Notes: generated by a model from the sequence alone, not told the origin. DNA of 64,000 nucleotides from Zhihengliuella flava (GCF_015751895.1 NZ_JADOTZ010000001.1:868001-932000), one strand, 5' to 3'; counted from the first letter of the stretch, positions 8,819 through 17,403 are shown. Numbers and translations are program-made.

Positions 8819-10423
8819 ATGACCGACCTGACGACGTCGTACCCCCTCCTGACACTGGTGCCGCCGGTGTTGGCCCTCGCCTTGGTGATTCTCACCAAGC
8901 GCGTGCTCATCAGCCTGGGCGCCGGCGTCGTCGCCGCCGCACTGTTGATTCACGACCTCAACCCCCTCGAGGCTGCGGGCTCCGTCTGGGGCGCATTTGC
9001 CGCGATTTTTTGGGTCGATGGTGCCGCCAATACGTGGTCCGTCTACATTTTGGTCTTCCTGCTGATGCTCGGCATCATCGCCGCGTTCATCTTGATGTCC
9101 GGGGGAACGACGGCGTTCGCCGCGTGGGCCATGCGTCGCATCCGCAAGCGCCCCGGCTCGATGGTCCTGCCGGCAGTCCTCGGCATCATCATCTTTATCG
9201 ACGACTACTTCAATGCTCTGGCCGTCGGGCAGATCTCGCGGCCCGTCACGGATCAGCACAAGGTCTCCCGCGCCAAGCTCGCCTACATCATCGACTCCAC
9301 GTCGGCCCCCGTCTCCGTGCTCTCACCGTTCTCCAGCTGGGGCGCCTACATCATGGGCATTCTGGCGCCGATCATCGCGGCTTCGGCCCTCTCCATGAGC
9401 AGCGTCCAAGCCTTCCTCGGTGCCGCCGTCGCCAACTTCTACGCCATCGCCGCAGCCCTGATGGTGTGGCTCGTGATTGTCTTCCGGATCGATCTGGGTG
9501 CCATGCGCACGGAGGAGCGCCGCGCCATCGCCGAGGGCCAGGTCTTCAACCCCGATGACGCCGTGCCCGGTCAGCTCTCCGATGACCTCCCGGTCCACGA
9601 CCCGGGCGCGCGCCGCGCCCTCTTTGTACCGTTCATCCTGCTCGTGGCGGGTGTGTTCGCGGGCATCATCTGGACCGGCCAGCGCGCCTCCGGATCATGG
9701 AACGCCATCGACATCTTGGGCGCGACCGACGCCTCCTTGGCCCTCATCGTGGGCGGAGCGCTCGGCCTGATCTCCGCGGTGTATTACTACCTGCGCAACA
9801 CCCACAAGAACCCGGAGTTTGCCGTGTCCACCTTTGGCCGCGGCTGGACAGAAGGCATCAAGTCCATGCTGCCGGCCATCGCTATTCTCCTGCCCGCGTG
9901 GATGCTCGGAGATTTGATCTCCCAGCTCGGCACCGGCGACTACCTAGGCCAGCTGGTCCAGGCTTCGAATATCTCCGCCGGCTGGCTGGCCCCCGTGGTG
10001 TTCCTGATCGCCGCAGGCATGTCCTTCGCCACGGGCACCTCGTGGGGGTCCTTCGGGCTGCTGCTGCCGATTGCCGGAGGCATTATCAACAGCATGGAAG
10101 AGCCCACCTTCTTGCTTCCGGTCCTCGGAGCGGTCTTGGCCGGAGCCGTGGCGGGCGACCATGCATCGCCGATTTCCGACACGACGATCCTCTCCGCCAC
10201 CGGCTCCAGCTGCAACGTCATCACCCACGTGCTGACACAGTTGCCGTACGTCATCAGTGCCGTCGTGTGTGCCAGCCTGGGCTACGTCGCGCTCGCCCTC
10301 ACGGGCAGTACGCTGCTGGGCCTCGCCGTCGTCGTGCTGGCGCTCGTGGGGTTCGTGCTCGTCATGCGGGCGGTCACGACGCCGGTGGAGGCGGACGCGA
10401 AGCGGGTCTCCGCCGGGGCCTAA
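8819..10423 (+). CDS. NhaC-type Na+/H+ antiporter family transporter
   Basis: A 534-residue polytopic membrane protein with about 12-13 segments. The stretches IFIDDYFNALAVGQISRPV, DSTSAPVSVLSPFSSWG and AGAVAGDHASPISDTTI are hallmarks of the NhaC antiporter family (Pfam PF03553). These exchange sodium for protons or import organic anions or amino acids; which applies here is unknown. AAAGG lies just upstream of ATG 8819, after a leader of about 137 bases. Its stop overlaps the convergent kinase gene by 4 bases. Confidence 0.88.
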   Translation: MTDLTTSYPLLTLVPPVLALALVILTKRVLISLGAGVVAAALLIHDLNPLEAAGSVWGAFAAIFWVDGAANTWSVYILVFLLMLGIIAAFILMSGGTTAFAAWAMRRIRKRPGSMVLPAVLGIIIFIDDYFNALAVGQISRPVTDQHKVSRAKLAYIIDSTSAPVSVLSPFSSWGAYIMGILAPIIAASALSMSSVQAFLGAAVANFYAIAAALMVWLVIVFRIDLGAMRTEERRAIAEGQVFNPDDAVPGQLSDDLPVHDPGARRALFVPFILLVAGVFAGIIWTGQRASGSWNAIDILGATDASLALIVGGALGLISAVYYYLRNTHKNPEFAVSTFGRGWTEGIKSMLPAIAILLPAWMLGDLISQLGTGDYLGQLVQASNISAGWLAPVVFLIAAGMSFATGTSWGSFGLLLPIAGGIINSMEEPTFLLPVLGAVLAGAVAGDHASPISDTTILSATGSSCNVITHVLTQLPYVISAVVCASLGYVALALTGSTLLGLAVVVLALVGFVLVMRAVTTPVEADAKRVSAGA

Positions 10424-11310
10424 ACGGCAGCGTCGAACAGGGCTTGCGCCGCCTGCCGATGCTCTGGCTCTCCGGTTAAGAGCGCGAACTCGGCGTACCC
10501 CAGCGCGCTGGCTCCGATCAACGCATCGCACCGCTCAGCCAGGCGATCCGGCACGCGACCGCCGGCCTCCCGGTAGGCCCGCAGGACGAGCTCAAAATCC
10601 TCGGGTGCGGTCATCGACCGCTGCAGGGCGAAGTCGGCCACCGGATCCGTGACCTTCGCCGTCGTCCAATCCAGCACGGACAGCACCCGCCCCTCCTCGG
10701 CCAAGAGGAGGTGCGCCGGGTAGAGCTCGCCATGGCTGAAATGCACGTCGCCGGACCACAGGGCATCGTCCGCAATCCAGGCGGCCCACCGCCGGCTCGC
10801 GGTGGCGGGGACCGCAAATTCCGCCTCGGCGGCCTCCAACCGGGACCGCCACGCGGCGCGGACGTCGTCGTACGTCTCCACGCGGAGGCCCGCCGAGCGC
10901 GCCTCATCCGCGTCGATGGCGTGCAGCTGGGCCAACAGCTCACCAAAGGAGCGCAGAAACGCGCCGGAGCTGGGATCGAAGTGCAGCACCGGGGCGCCCG
11001 CCTCGTCGAGGGTCAGCCCCGGCTCGCCCGGAAGCAACGGATACGCGATGAGTTCCTCGGTGGCCACGCGCCAGTCAGGGACGGCGGCGTCCAACCGGGG
11101 GCCGACGAATTCGAGGATGCGGCGCTCCTCATGGATCTTGGCCGCGACGTCGGCCCTGCGGGGCAACCGCAGCACCCAACCGTCACCGTCCTGATCCTCG
11201 GCCAAGGCGACCTGATAGTCCAACCCGGCCTCGTTGACCCGCAGTGAGTCCGGGCGCAGAGTGATTCCGTGGCGGGCGGCTAACGCCAGCAAGTGCTCAG
11301 CATCGATCAT
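10420..11310 (-). CDS. Macrolide 2'-phosphotransferase-like kinase
   Basis: A 296-residue kinase of the aminoglycoside/macrolide phosphotransferase fold. Its N-terminal half aligns by eye with Mph enzymes: LALAARHGITL, VNEAGLDYQV, WVLRLPRRADV (with the ATP-binding Lys nearby) and VPDWRVATEELIAYPLL. The catalytic loop reads SHGELYPAHLL, with Glu where the family normally has Asp (HGD). The metal-binding region is VLDWTTAKVTDP. If active, it would inactivate macrolides by 2'-phosphorylation with GTP or ATP. Native chromosomal copies occur in several actinobacteria, so this need not be acquired resistance. ATG 11310 has TAGGGT six bases upstream, so it is probably leaderless. Confidence 0.8.
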   Translation of the reverse strand: MIDAEHLLALAARHGITLRPDSLRVNEAGLDYQVALAEDQDGDGWVLRLPRRADVAAKIHEERRILEFVGPRLDAAVPDWRVATEELIAYPLLPGEPGLTLDEAGAPVLHFDPSSGAFLRSFGELLAQLHAIDADEARSAGLRVETYDDVRAAWRSRLEAAEAEFAVPATASRRWAAWIADDALWSGDVHFSHGELYPAHLLLAEEGRVLSVLDWTTAKVTDPVADFALQRSMTAPEDFELVLRAYREAGGRVPDRLAERCDALIGASALGYAEFALLTGEPEHRQAAQALFDAAV

Positions 11311-11316
11311 GAGCCG

Positions 11317-11322
11317 ACCCTA
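11317..11322 (-). promoter_or_regulatory. -10 element TAGGGT, leaderless promoter of the macrolide kinase
   Basis: TAGGGT on the minus strand is separated by 6 bases from ATG 11310. Confidence 0.55.
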
Positions 11323-11341
11323 GCGCACGGTGGCGGCATGT

Positions 11342-11382
11342 AAAACGGCGGCCGCCCCACCCCCGGGGCGACCGCCGCTTTT
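11342..11382 (-). terminator. Terminator after glyA-folD
   Basis: An inverted repeat (CGGCGG-C-CGCCCC with GGGGCG-A-CCGCCG, one mismatch) flanked by AAAA and TTTT. On the minus strand the stem is followed by four T, an intrinsic terminator for folD. Confidence 0.85.
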
Positions 11383-11413
11383 CACCTCGCCGCCGGCGAG
11401 CGCTGCCCTAACG

Positions 11414-12301
11414 CTAGCGCAGCTCCGCCCGACGCTCGGCCGTTTCGACGACGTTCGTCATCAACAGCGCCACCGTCATGGGGCCGACGCCACCCGGGTT
11501 CGGCGACAGGTAACCCGCCACCTCCGCCACAGCTGGGTCGACGTCGCCATACACCTTGGACTTGCCCGTCTCCGGGTCCTGTTCGCGGGTCACGCCCACG
11601 TCCAGCACCGCGGCACCCGGCTTCACGTGCTCGGGCTTGATCAGGTGCTTCACGCCGGCGCCCGCCACGATGACGTCCGCCTGTTGAAGGTAGGGCGCCA
11701 TCTCCGGCGTTCCCGTGTGTACCTGGGTGACCGTGGCGTTGATGGAGCGCCGCGTGAGCAGCAGCCCCATGGGCCGGCCGATAGTCACCCCGCGGCCCAC
11801 GACGACGACGTGCTTTCCGCCCAAGTCGTAGTCGTTGCGCAGCAACAGCTCAATCACGCCGCGCGGGGTGCACGGCAGCGGCGTCTCCAGAGGGCCGTTG
11901 ACGTTGAGCACGAGCCGCCCGAGGTTGGTCGGGTGCAGCCCGTCGGCGTCCTTGGCCGGGTCAATCCGCTCCAAGATGGCGTCCGTATCAAGGTGCCGGG
12001 GCAACGGCAGCTGGACGATGTATCCGTGGCAGGACTCATCCGCGTTGAGTTCGTCGATGAGCGCCTCAACCTGCTCCTGCGTGGCATCGGCGGGCAGCTC
12101 CCGCTGAATGGAGTTCATGCCGATGGCCTCGGACTGCTTGTGCTTCATGCCGACGTACAGCTGTGACGCCGGGTCGGCCCCCACCAGCACCGTCGCGATC
12201 CCTGGGGTAATGCCCCGGTCCTTGAGCGCGGCGACGCGCTCCGCCAACTCGTCTTTTATGGCCGCCGCGGCGGCCTTGCCGTCGAGGATCTGCGCGGTCA
12301 T
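11414..12301 (-). CDS. folD: Methylenetetrahydrofolate dehydrogenase/cyclohydrolase FolD
   Basis: A bifunctional enzyme of 295 residues that interconverts 5,10-methylene-THF, 5,10-methenyl-THF and 10-formyl-THF, linking the glycine/serine reaction of GlyA to purine synthesis. Motifs seen: the active-site region [17 protein letters not shown] (Tyr and Lys), [23 protein letters not shown], and the NADP-binding [13 protein letters not shown], ending with the conserved [12 protein letters not shown] 12301 lies 5 bases after the glyA stop, with GAGGAG about 11 bases upstream. A GTG four codons earlier overlaps glyA. It is cotranscribed with glyA under the ZTP riboswitch. Confidence 0.96.
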   Translation of the reverse strand: MTAQILDGKAAAAAIKDELAERVAALKDRGITPGIATVLVGADPASQLYVGMKHKQSEAIGMNSIQRELPADATQEQVEALIDELNADESCHGYIVQLPLPRHLDTDAILERIDPAKDADGLHPTNLGRLVLNVNGPLETPLPCTPRGVIELLLRNDYDLGGKHVVVVGRGVTIGRPMGLLLTRRSINATVTQVHTGTPEMAPYLQQADVIVAGAGVKHLIKPEHVKPGAAVLDVGVTREQDPETGKSKVYGDVDPAVAEVAGYLSPNPGGVGPMTVALLMTNVVETAERRAELR

Positions 12302-12306
12302 CCGGT

Positions 12307-13596
12307 TTACCACTCCTCGTGGCCGGGGTAGAGCGGGAAGGCCTTCGCCAAGGCGTCCACGCGAGCGGACAGGGCGTCCTTGTCCGCGTCCTGGCCGCTG
12401 ATGAGCGCGGTGGCAATGATGTCCGCCACCTCGGTGAACTCGTCGGCGCCGAATCCGCGCGTGGCCAGGGCCGGCGTGCCGATGCGCAGGCCGGAGGTGA
12501 CCATCGGCGGGCGCGGATCAAACGGCACGGCGTTGCGGTTCACGGTGATGCCGATTTCGTGGAGCAAGTCCTCGGCCTGCTGGCCGTCGAGCTCCGAATT
12601 GCGCAGGTCCACCAGCACCAAGTGCACGTCGGTGCCTCCGGTCAGCACGGAGACCCCGGCCTTCGCGACGTCGGACTGATTGAGGCGGTCGGCGAGCGCC
12701 CGGGCACCAGCCAGCGTGCGTTCCTGACGCTCCCGGAACTCCGGGGAGCCCGCGATCTTGAACGCCACGGCCTTACCGGCGATCGCGTGCATGAGAGGGC
12801 CGCCCTGCTGGCCGGGGAAGACGTTGGAATTGATCTTCTTGAAGATCTCCAAGTCGTTCGTCAGGATCAAGCCGGAGCGCGGTCCGGCCAGCGTCTTATG
12901 CACGGTGGAGGAGACGACGTCGGCGTGGGGCACCGGGCTGGGGTGCAGCCCGGCGGCGACAAGGCCTGCGAAGTGGGCCATGTCCACCCAGAGCTTGGCA
13001 CCGACCTCGTCGGCGATCTCGCGGAACTTCGCGAAATCCAGCTGGCGCGGGTAGGCGGACCAACCCGCGATGATGACATCCGGCTGCTCGGCGATCGCCT
13101 GCTGGCGAAGCTTGTCCATGTCGACGGTGAAGGTCTCGGGCTCCACCTCGTACGCGGCCACCTCGTAGAGCTTGCCGGAGAAATTCAGCTTCATGCCGTG
13201 GGTCAAGTGGCCACCGTGGGCCAGGGACAGGCCGAGGATCTTGTCGCCCGGCTCAATGAGCGCCGCGAGCACTGCGGCGTTAGCGGACGCCCCGGAGTGC
13301 GGCTGGACGTTGGCGTACTTGGCGCCAAAGAGTTCTTTAGCGCGGTCCCGGGCCAGGTTCTCCGCCACGTCCACGTGCTCGCAGCCGCCGTAGTAACGGC
13401 GCCCCGGGTAGCCTTCGGCGTACTTGTTGGTCAGAACCGAGCCCTGCGCTTCGAGCACCGCGCGCGGAGCGAAGTTCTCCGAGGCGATCATCTCCAGGGT
13501 GTCCCGCTGGCGCCCCAGTTCGGCGTCGAGGACTGCGGCGATCTCTGGATCGAGTTCGGCCAGCGGCAGGTTGGTCACGTTCGAGTCAGTGCTCAC
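12307..13596 (-). CDS. glyA: Serine hydroxymethyltransferase
   Basis: A PLP enzyme of 429 residues that converts serine and THF to glycine and 5,10-methylene-THF. Visible motifs: [20 protein letters not shown] near the N-terminus, [24 protein letters not shown], and the PLP-lysine segment [16 protein letters not shown]. The length is typical. GTG 13596 is preceded by AAGGAG. It begins the glyA-folD operon. Its leader holds a ZTP riboswitch, so expression should rise when ZMP/ZTP builds up because 10-formyl-THF is short. Confidence 0.97.
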   Translation of the reverse strand: MSTDSNVTNLPLAELDPEIAAVLDAELGRQRDTLEMIASENFAPRAVLEAQGSVLTNKYAEGYPGRRYYGGCEHVDVAENLARDRAKELFGAKYANVQPHSGASANAAVLAALIEPGDKILGLSLAHGGHLTHGMKLNFSGKLYEVAAYEVEPETFTVDMDKLRQQAIAEQPDVIIAGWSAYPRQLDFAKFREIADEVGAKLWVDMAHFAGLVAAGLHPSPVPHADVVSSTVHKTLAGPRSGLILTNDLEIFKKINSNVFPGQQGGPLMHAIAGKAVAFKIAGSPEFRERQERTLAGARALADRLNQSDVAKAGVSVLTGGTDVHLVLVDLRNSELDGQQAEDLLHEIGITVNRNAVPFDPRPPMVTSGLRIGTPALATRGFGADEFTEVADIIATALISGQDADKDALSARVDALAKAFPLYPGHEEW

Positions 13597-13659
13597 TCTG
13601 TGCTCCTTATGAGAGGCAGGTCGTTACGTTGCGGGCGTAGGGGTGTTCCTACGACCCTG

Positions 13660-13740
13660 GGCCCAGGCGCGCGGTCCTAACAGGTCTGCATGCGTGCCGC
13701 TCCCCGGTGGTGCTCCACCTCACGCCAGTTGCGGCAGTCC
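13660..13740 (-). promoter_or_regulatory. ZTP (pfl) riboswitch upstream of glyA-folD
   Basis: On the minus strand the leader has the class features of the ZTP aptamer: a closing stem TGCCGC/GCGGCA (13736-13731 with 13700-13695), the conserved ACTGGCG, a GGTGG-AGCA-CCACC hairpin running straight into CGGGGAGCG, a linker, and the second domain ending in GCCTGGGC (13668-13661). Downstream, CAGGGTCGT can pair with ACGACCTG around a CGTAGG/CCTACG hairpin, and CCCAGG is complementary to CCTGGG of the aptamer: a plausible expression platform just before the AAGGAG site. Class match is by eye from the known consensus. Confidence 0.9.
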
Positions 13741-13919
13741 TACCCTACCGAACAGGGCAGTGGTTCGTCGGCCTCGGCCGCCGCGCGAATCCATCCACCG
13801 CAACAGTGCCGTCACAGTTGCCCATGACCCGGAAACGTGACGCGCGGCGAGTGACGCACCGGCGTCGTCCGTTCGCCGCGGTGAGCTGGTGCGCCACCGG
13901 CTTCACCCCGCGCAACCGG
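13741..13919. other. Divergent intergenic region glyA/purU
   Basis: This 180-base stretch between the riboswitch and the purU promoter must hold the glyA promoter on the minus strand. I see no further gene and no convincing additional motif. Confidence 0.5.
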
Positions 13920-13925
13920 TACCCT
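13920..13925 (+). promoter_or_regulatory. -10 element TACCCT, leaderless promoter of purU
   Basis: TACCCT followed by 7 bases and GTG 13933 gives a predicted transcription start at the GTG itself. The alternative GTG at 13927 would lie upstream of the start of the mRNA. Confidence 0.6.
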
Positions 13926-13932
13926 AGTGCGG

Positions 13933-14811
13933 GTGAGTAGTGAACAATCCCGGGGCGATTCCGCCTCCTCCCGCAGCTTTATTGTGACGCTGTCCTGTGC
14001 CGACCAGCCCGGGATCGTCCACGCGGTGTCCGGAGCCCTCTTGCAGACGGGCTGCAACATCACGGAGTCCCAGCAGTTTGAGTCGCCAGAGACCGGCACG
14101 TTTTTTATGCGCGTGGCCGTGAGCACGTCCGCGAGCCAATCCGCGGTCTCCGAGGCTTTGGCCCCGGTGGCCACCGCGTTCGGCATGCAACTCAACGTCT
14201 TTGACGCGGCCCAGCCGGCGCGGACGCTGATCATGTGTTCGCGCGAGGGGCACGCGCTCAATGATCTGCTCTTCCAGCACCGGGCCGGAATGCTCTCCGT
14301 CGAGGTCCCGCTGATCGTGTCCAACCACGAGGACCTCCGGCCCATGGCCGAGTTCTATGGAGTCCCCTTCGTCTACCTGCCGGTGACCAAAGACACCAAG
14401 GCCGAGGCCGAGGCGCAGCTGCTTGAGCTGGTGCGGGAGCATCAGATCGACGTCGTGGTCCTCGCCCGCTACATGCAGATCCTCTCCGACGACCTGTGCC
14501 GGGAGCTCACGGGCCGGGCCATCAATATCCACCACTCGTTCCTGCCGTCTTTCAAGGGGGCTAAGCCCTACCACCAGGCCCACGCCCGCGGGGTCAAGCT
14601 CATCGGCGCCACCGCCCATTACGTCACCGCGGATCTGGACGAGGGGCCGATCATCGAGCAGGAGGTCATCCGCGTCAACCACGCGCAGACCCCGCAGCAG
14701 TTCGTGGCCCTCGGCCGAGACGTCGAAGGGCGCACGCTCGCCACGGCTGTGCAGTGGCACGCCCAGCACCGAGTGCTACTCGACGGCACGCGCACGGTGG
14801 TGTTCAACTAG
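13933..14811 (+). CDS. purU: Formyltetrahydrofolate deformylase
   Basis: Hydrolyses 10-formyl-THF to formate and THF, balancing the one-carbon pool. About 292 residues: an N-terminal ACT domain (about residues 12-85, starting FIVTLSCADQPGIVHAVSG) and a C-terminal formyltransferase-fold domain. The latter carries the active-site stretch AINIHHSFLPSFKGAKPYHQA, with the family's Asn-His-His region, and later ATAHYVTADLDEGPII with the catalytic Asp. GTG 13933 is chosen from the leaderless promoter. Divergent from the ZTP-controlled glyA-folD operon, which makes this a folate one-carbon locus. Confidence 0.95.
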   Translation: MSSEQSRGDSASSRSFIVTLSCADQPGIVHAVSGALLQTGCNITESQQFESPETGTFFMRVAVSTSASQSAVSEALAPVATAFGMQLNVFDAAQPARTLIMCSREGHALNDLLFQHRAGMLSVEVPLIVSNHEDLRPMAEFYGVPFVYLPVTKDTKAEAEAQLLELVREHQIDVVVLARYMQILSDDLCRELTGRAINIHHSFLPSFKGAKPYHQAHARGVKLIGATAHYVTADLDEGPIIEQEVIRVNHAQTPQQFVALGRDVEGRTLATAVQWHAQHRVLLDGTRTVVFN

Positions 14812-14814
14812 GCG

Positions 14815-14881
14815 GCCTGCACCGACTCAGGGTCGGGGCAGGCGCCGGGTCACCACGGCCGCGACGCGGACCTGAGTCCGC
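14815..14881. terminator. Two hairpins between convergent purU and rlmC
   Basis: Stem 1 is GCCTGC-A-CCGAC with GTCGG-G-GCAGGC (14815-14843). Stem 2 is GCGGAC-CTGA-GTCCGC (14866-14881, perfect). Neither has a long T tract. Probably the terminator region for both convergent genes. Confidence 0.55.
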
Positions 14882-14948
14882 GCAACAGCTGTCCCCAGCG
14901 CCGTCCCCTGCCCCATGCGCGCCCCCTTCGTTCCGTCCGCTCAGCGTC

Positions 14949-16121
14949 TCACACGCGGGTCAGCAGCGTGATGACCTCGTAGTGAGTCGACTGCGGAAAC
15001 ATATCCATCACGCGCGCCTTGACCGGACGCAGCGAAGGCATGCGCCGCAGGTCCGCTGCGAGCGTGACGGCATTGCAGCTGGAGTACAGCACGTGCTGGA
15101 TGCGTGAGTTTTCCATCCACTCGCACAATCGCGCCCCCACTCCGCGCCGTGGAGGGTTGACCACCAGCAAGTCTGGGTGGTCGGCCGGATCCGATCCAAG
15201 CGCAAACTCGGTGGCGTCCGCACACACGAAGTCGACGCCGGTCAGTCCACGCTCGGCGCGCGTCAATTCCGCGCTAGCCACCGCGTCCTGGCTGACCTCG
15301 ATGCCGGTCACCTGGCGCGCCACGGCGTCGGGCCCGGCCCCGGTCACGTGCCCAGCGCCAAACCCCTCGGCCAGGTGCAACGCGAACCCGCCGACCCCGC
15401 AGTACAGGTCCCACACAGACGCTGGCCCGGCCGCGCTGGCCCACGCGGCGCCTTGCCGGTACAGCGCGGCAGCGACCTCGGTGTTGGTTTGGAAGAACCC
15501 GCCGGGGCGCAGGTGCAGGCCGATCCCGTTGATCTCCATCGTCAGGGACTGGGCCGCCGTGAGCGGGATTTCGCGTTCCCCCTCGAGGACCGCTTTGTGC
15601 TCTGGCTGAAGATTAACGCTGGCCACGCGGAGGGTCGGCAGGCGGTCGGCCAGCCCTGGCAGATGTTCACGCAGCGTCGGGACGAGCGCCTCACTGCGCA
15701 GCACGAACCGCACCATCAGCTCGCCGGAGGGCGCCTCGGTGACGAGGAGGTACTTCAGCTCCCCCTGGCGTGACGGGACGTCGTAGGGCGTGAGCCGTGC
15801 GGCCCGGATGAGGTTGGACAGCACCCGCAGCGCCTCCTGCAAGCCGGGCGTGATGAGCCCGCAACGACGCAGGTCAATGCCGTGCCCCTCCGCGTCGAGA
15901 ATCCCGATCCGGGGGCGCCGGGTGGTGCCAGAGACCACCATCTTGGCCTTGTTGCGGAAGCCTGCTTCGGCACCGGCGAAGGGCTCCACCCAGTCAATGC
16001 CGTCGAATTCCGCGAGCAACTGCTGACACTGGGCGACCTTCTCGGCCACCTGCTGGAGGTGCTCCTGCCCCATGTGCGCACAGGAGGTGCAGCGGCCGGC
16101 GTCGTAATAGTCGCAGTGCAT
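14949..16121 (-). CDS. rlmC: 23S rRNA (uracil-C5)-methyltransferase RlmC
   Basis: An RlmC/RumB-type methyltransferase of 390 residues that makes m5U747 in 23S rRNA using SAM. The N-terminus MHCDYYDAGRCTSC carries the cluster cysteines of this family (Cys3, Cys12, Cys15), with a fourth near residue 95 in DLRRCGL. SAM-site region VWDLYCGVGGFALHLA. Catalytic part LLVVNPPRRGVG and YSSCNAVTLAADL, where Cys is the nucleophile. No TRAM domain, as expected for RlmC rather than RlmD. ATG 16121 with TAGACT seven bases upstream is a leaderless start. The open frame extends 590 bases further upstream but is antisense to the next gene. Confidence 0.9.
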   Translation of the reverse strand: MHCDYYDAGRCTSCAHMGQEHLQQVAEKVAQCQQLLAEFDGIDWVEPFAGAEAGFRNKAKMVVSGTTRRPRIGILDAEGHGIDLRRCGLITPGLQEALRVLSNLIRAARLTPYDVPSRQGELKYLLVTEAPSGELMVRFVLRSEALVPTLREHLPGLADRLPTLRVASVNLQPEHKAVLEGEREIPLTAAQSLTMEINGIGLHLRPGGFFQTNTEVAAALYRQGAAWASAAGPASVWDLYCGVGGFALHLAEGFGAGHVTGAGPDAVARQVTGIEVSQDAVASAELTRAERGLTGVDFVCADATEFALGSDPADHPDLLVVNPPRRGVGARLCEWMENSRIQHVLYSSCNAVTLAADLRRMPSLRPVKARVMDMFPQSTHYEVITLLTRV

Positions 16122-16128
16122 GGCCACC

Positions 16129-16134
16129 AGTCTA
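16129..16134 (-). promoter_or_regulatory. -10 element TAGACT, leaderless promoter of rlmC
   Basis: Minus-strand TAGACT, 7-base spacer, ATG 16121. It is divergent from the promoter at 16166; only 57 bases separate the two start codons. Confidence 0.55.
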
Positions 16135-16165
16135 ATTTGGGTAGGTCGGGGCACGACGACGGCAG

Positions 16166-16171
16166 TAGGGT
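16166..16171 (+). promoter_or_regulatory. -10 element TAGGGT, leaderless promoter of the gamma-CA gene
   Basis: TAGGGT, 7-base spacer, then ATG 16179. Confidence 0.55.
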
Positions 16172-16178
16172 AAGTGTT

Positions 16179-16694
16179 ATGGCTCACCTCATCGAGATTG
16201 ACGGCAAGGCTCCCGACGTTCACCCCGAGGCCTTCGTGGCCCGCACCGCGGTGCTCAGCGGCGACGTGGTGATGAGCGCCAGATCCAGCGCGTTCTACGG
16301 GGTGTCGGTGCGCGGGGACTCGGACGCGATCCGCATCGGCGAACGGACCAACCTGCAGGACAACGTGGTGGTGCACGCCGATGCCGGAGTGCCGTGTTCC
16401 GTCGGCGCCGGCGTCTCGGTGGGGCATTCCGCGGTCATTCACGGCTGCACCATCGGTGACGGCTGCCTGATCGGGATGAGCGCCACCGTGATGAATGGTG
16501 CGGTCATCGGTGCGGCCTCCCTGGTCGCGGCGGGCGCCCTGGTCCTCGAAGGGACGAACGTTCCGCCACGATCGCTGGTTGCCGGTGTGCCCGCCAAGGT
16601 GCGGCGTGAGTTGACGGACGAGGAGGTCGCCTCCCTTCAGGTCAATGCGGAGACGTACCTCGATTTGGCGGCCAAGCACCGCGCCGCGCAATAA
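16179..16694 (+). CDS. Gamma-carbonic anhydrase family protein (left-handed beta helix)
   Basis: A 171-residue hexapeptide-repeat protein. Repeating I-G-x-x-x-x units run from about residue 15 to 140, and the metal-ligand histidines of the gamma-carbonic anhydrase family appear in NLQDNVVVHADAG and VSVGHSAVIHGCTIG. It should form a trimer with zinc or iron at the subunit interfaces. Members include active carbonic anhydrases and proteins of unknown role (PaaY, YrdA), so catalysis is unproven. The start is set by the leaderless -10. Stands alone, divergent from rlmC. Confidence 0.9.
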   Translation: MAHLIEIDGKAPDVHPEAFVARTAVLSGDVVMSARSSAFYGVSVRGDSDAIRIGERTNLQDNVVVHADAGVPCSVGAGVSVGHSAVIHGCTIGDGCLIGMSATVMNGAVIGAASLVAAGALVLEGTNVPPRSLVAGVPAKVRRELTDEEVASLQVNAETYLDLAAKHRAAQ

Positions 16695-16707
16695 GTAGGA
16701 AGCGCCA

Positions 16708-16754
16708 AGCATTCTAAAGAGTTCTTGCTAAAGCTTTCTTTATAATGCTACTGT
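16708..16754 (+). promoter_or_regulatory. Promoter and dyad operator of the ArsR-type regulator
   Basis: A 42-base imperfect palindrome (16708-16749) has symmetric AGCATT/AATGCT outer arms and AAAGA/TCTTT inner arms around a centre at 16728.5; 15 of 21 arm positions match. It is unusually AT-rich for this genome. It overlaps TATAAT (16741-16746) and abuts TACTGT (16749-16754), which lies 7 bases before ATG 16762. The layout predicts autorepression of the regulator/MFS operon. Confidence 0.65.
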
Positions 16755-16761
16755 TCGAGGC

Positions 16762-17403
16762 ATGCCCATCCCCACACCTGCTTCGGACGCTCGCCGGCAG
16801 GCGCATGTCACGACGGATCCCCGCCAGATCCGCGCCCTCGCGCACCCGGTTCGCTTGGCCCTTCTGGACCACCTCGGCACCGTCGAGGAGGCCACCGCCA
16901 CCGAGTGCGCAGAAGCCATCGGGGAATCCGTGGCCAGCTGCTCCTTCCACCTCCGGTCGCTGGCCCAGCACGGCTACATCGAACCGGGCGAACGCGCCGG
17001 GCGGAGCAAGCCGTGGCGCAAGGTCCACTCCACCTACACCCAACAGATCGATCCCGAGTCCCCCGGCAGCGACACCGCCGTCGCGGAAATGGCCCGGCTC
17101 TCCTTCGGGCGAGAAGCCGACCGCCTGAGGCACCTATTGGCCGCCCTGCCGGACCTCACCCCGGAGGACGCGAACCGCAACACGCTCAGCACCAGCACGT
17201 TCTACGTCACGAACGAGGAACTGGCCGAGCTGCGGACGGACCTGCTGGCTCTGGCCGAACGGTTCGCTGGACGCGCGCGCGATCCGAGGACCCGCCCCAA
17301 CGGGGCTCGCCAGGTCCACCTCCTCGCGGCACTGACTCTTGATCTCGACGAGGCGCACCGCAAGGACACCCCCGGCCCGCAGGCATCTCAGGGTGCGTCA
17401 TGA
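16762..17403 (+). CDS. ArsR-type winged-helix transcriptional regulator
   Basis: A 213-residue regulator. Residues about 20-85 form a winged helix-turn-helix: DPRQIRALAHPVRLALLDHL, then SCSFHLRSLAQHGYIEPGER as recognition helix and wing. The rest is a helical C-terminal domain that probably binds a ligand or dimerises. The longer C-terminus sets it apart from metal-sensing ArsR proteins, and no Cys metal site is seen. It overlaps the MFS gene by ATGA and is preceded by a long dyad over its own promoter. The simplest model is a repressor of itself and the transporter, released by the transporter's substrate. Confidence 0.88.
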   Translation: MPIPTPASDARRQAHVTTDPRQIRALAHPVRLALLDHLGTVEEATATECAEAIGESVASCSFHLRSLAQHGYIEPGERAGRSKPWRKVHSTYTQQIDPESPGSDTAVAEMARLSFGREADRLRHLLAALPDLTPEDANRNTLSTSTFYVTNEELAELRTDLLALAERFAGRARDPRTRPNGARQVHLLAALTLDLDEAHRKDTPGPQASQGAS

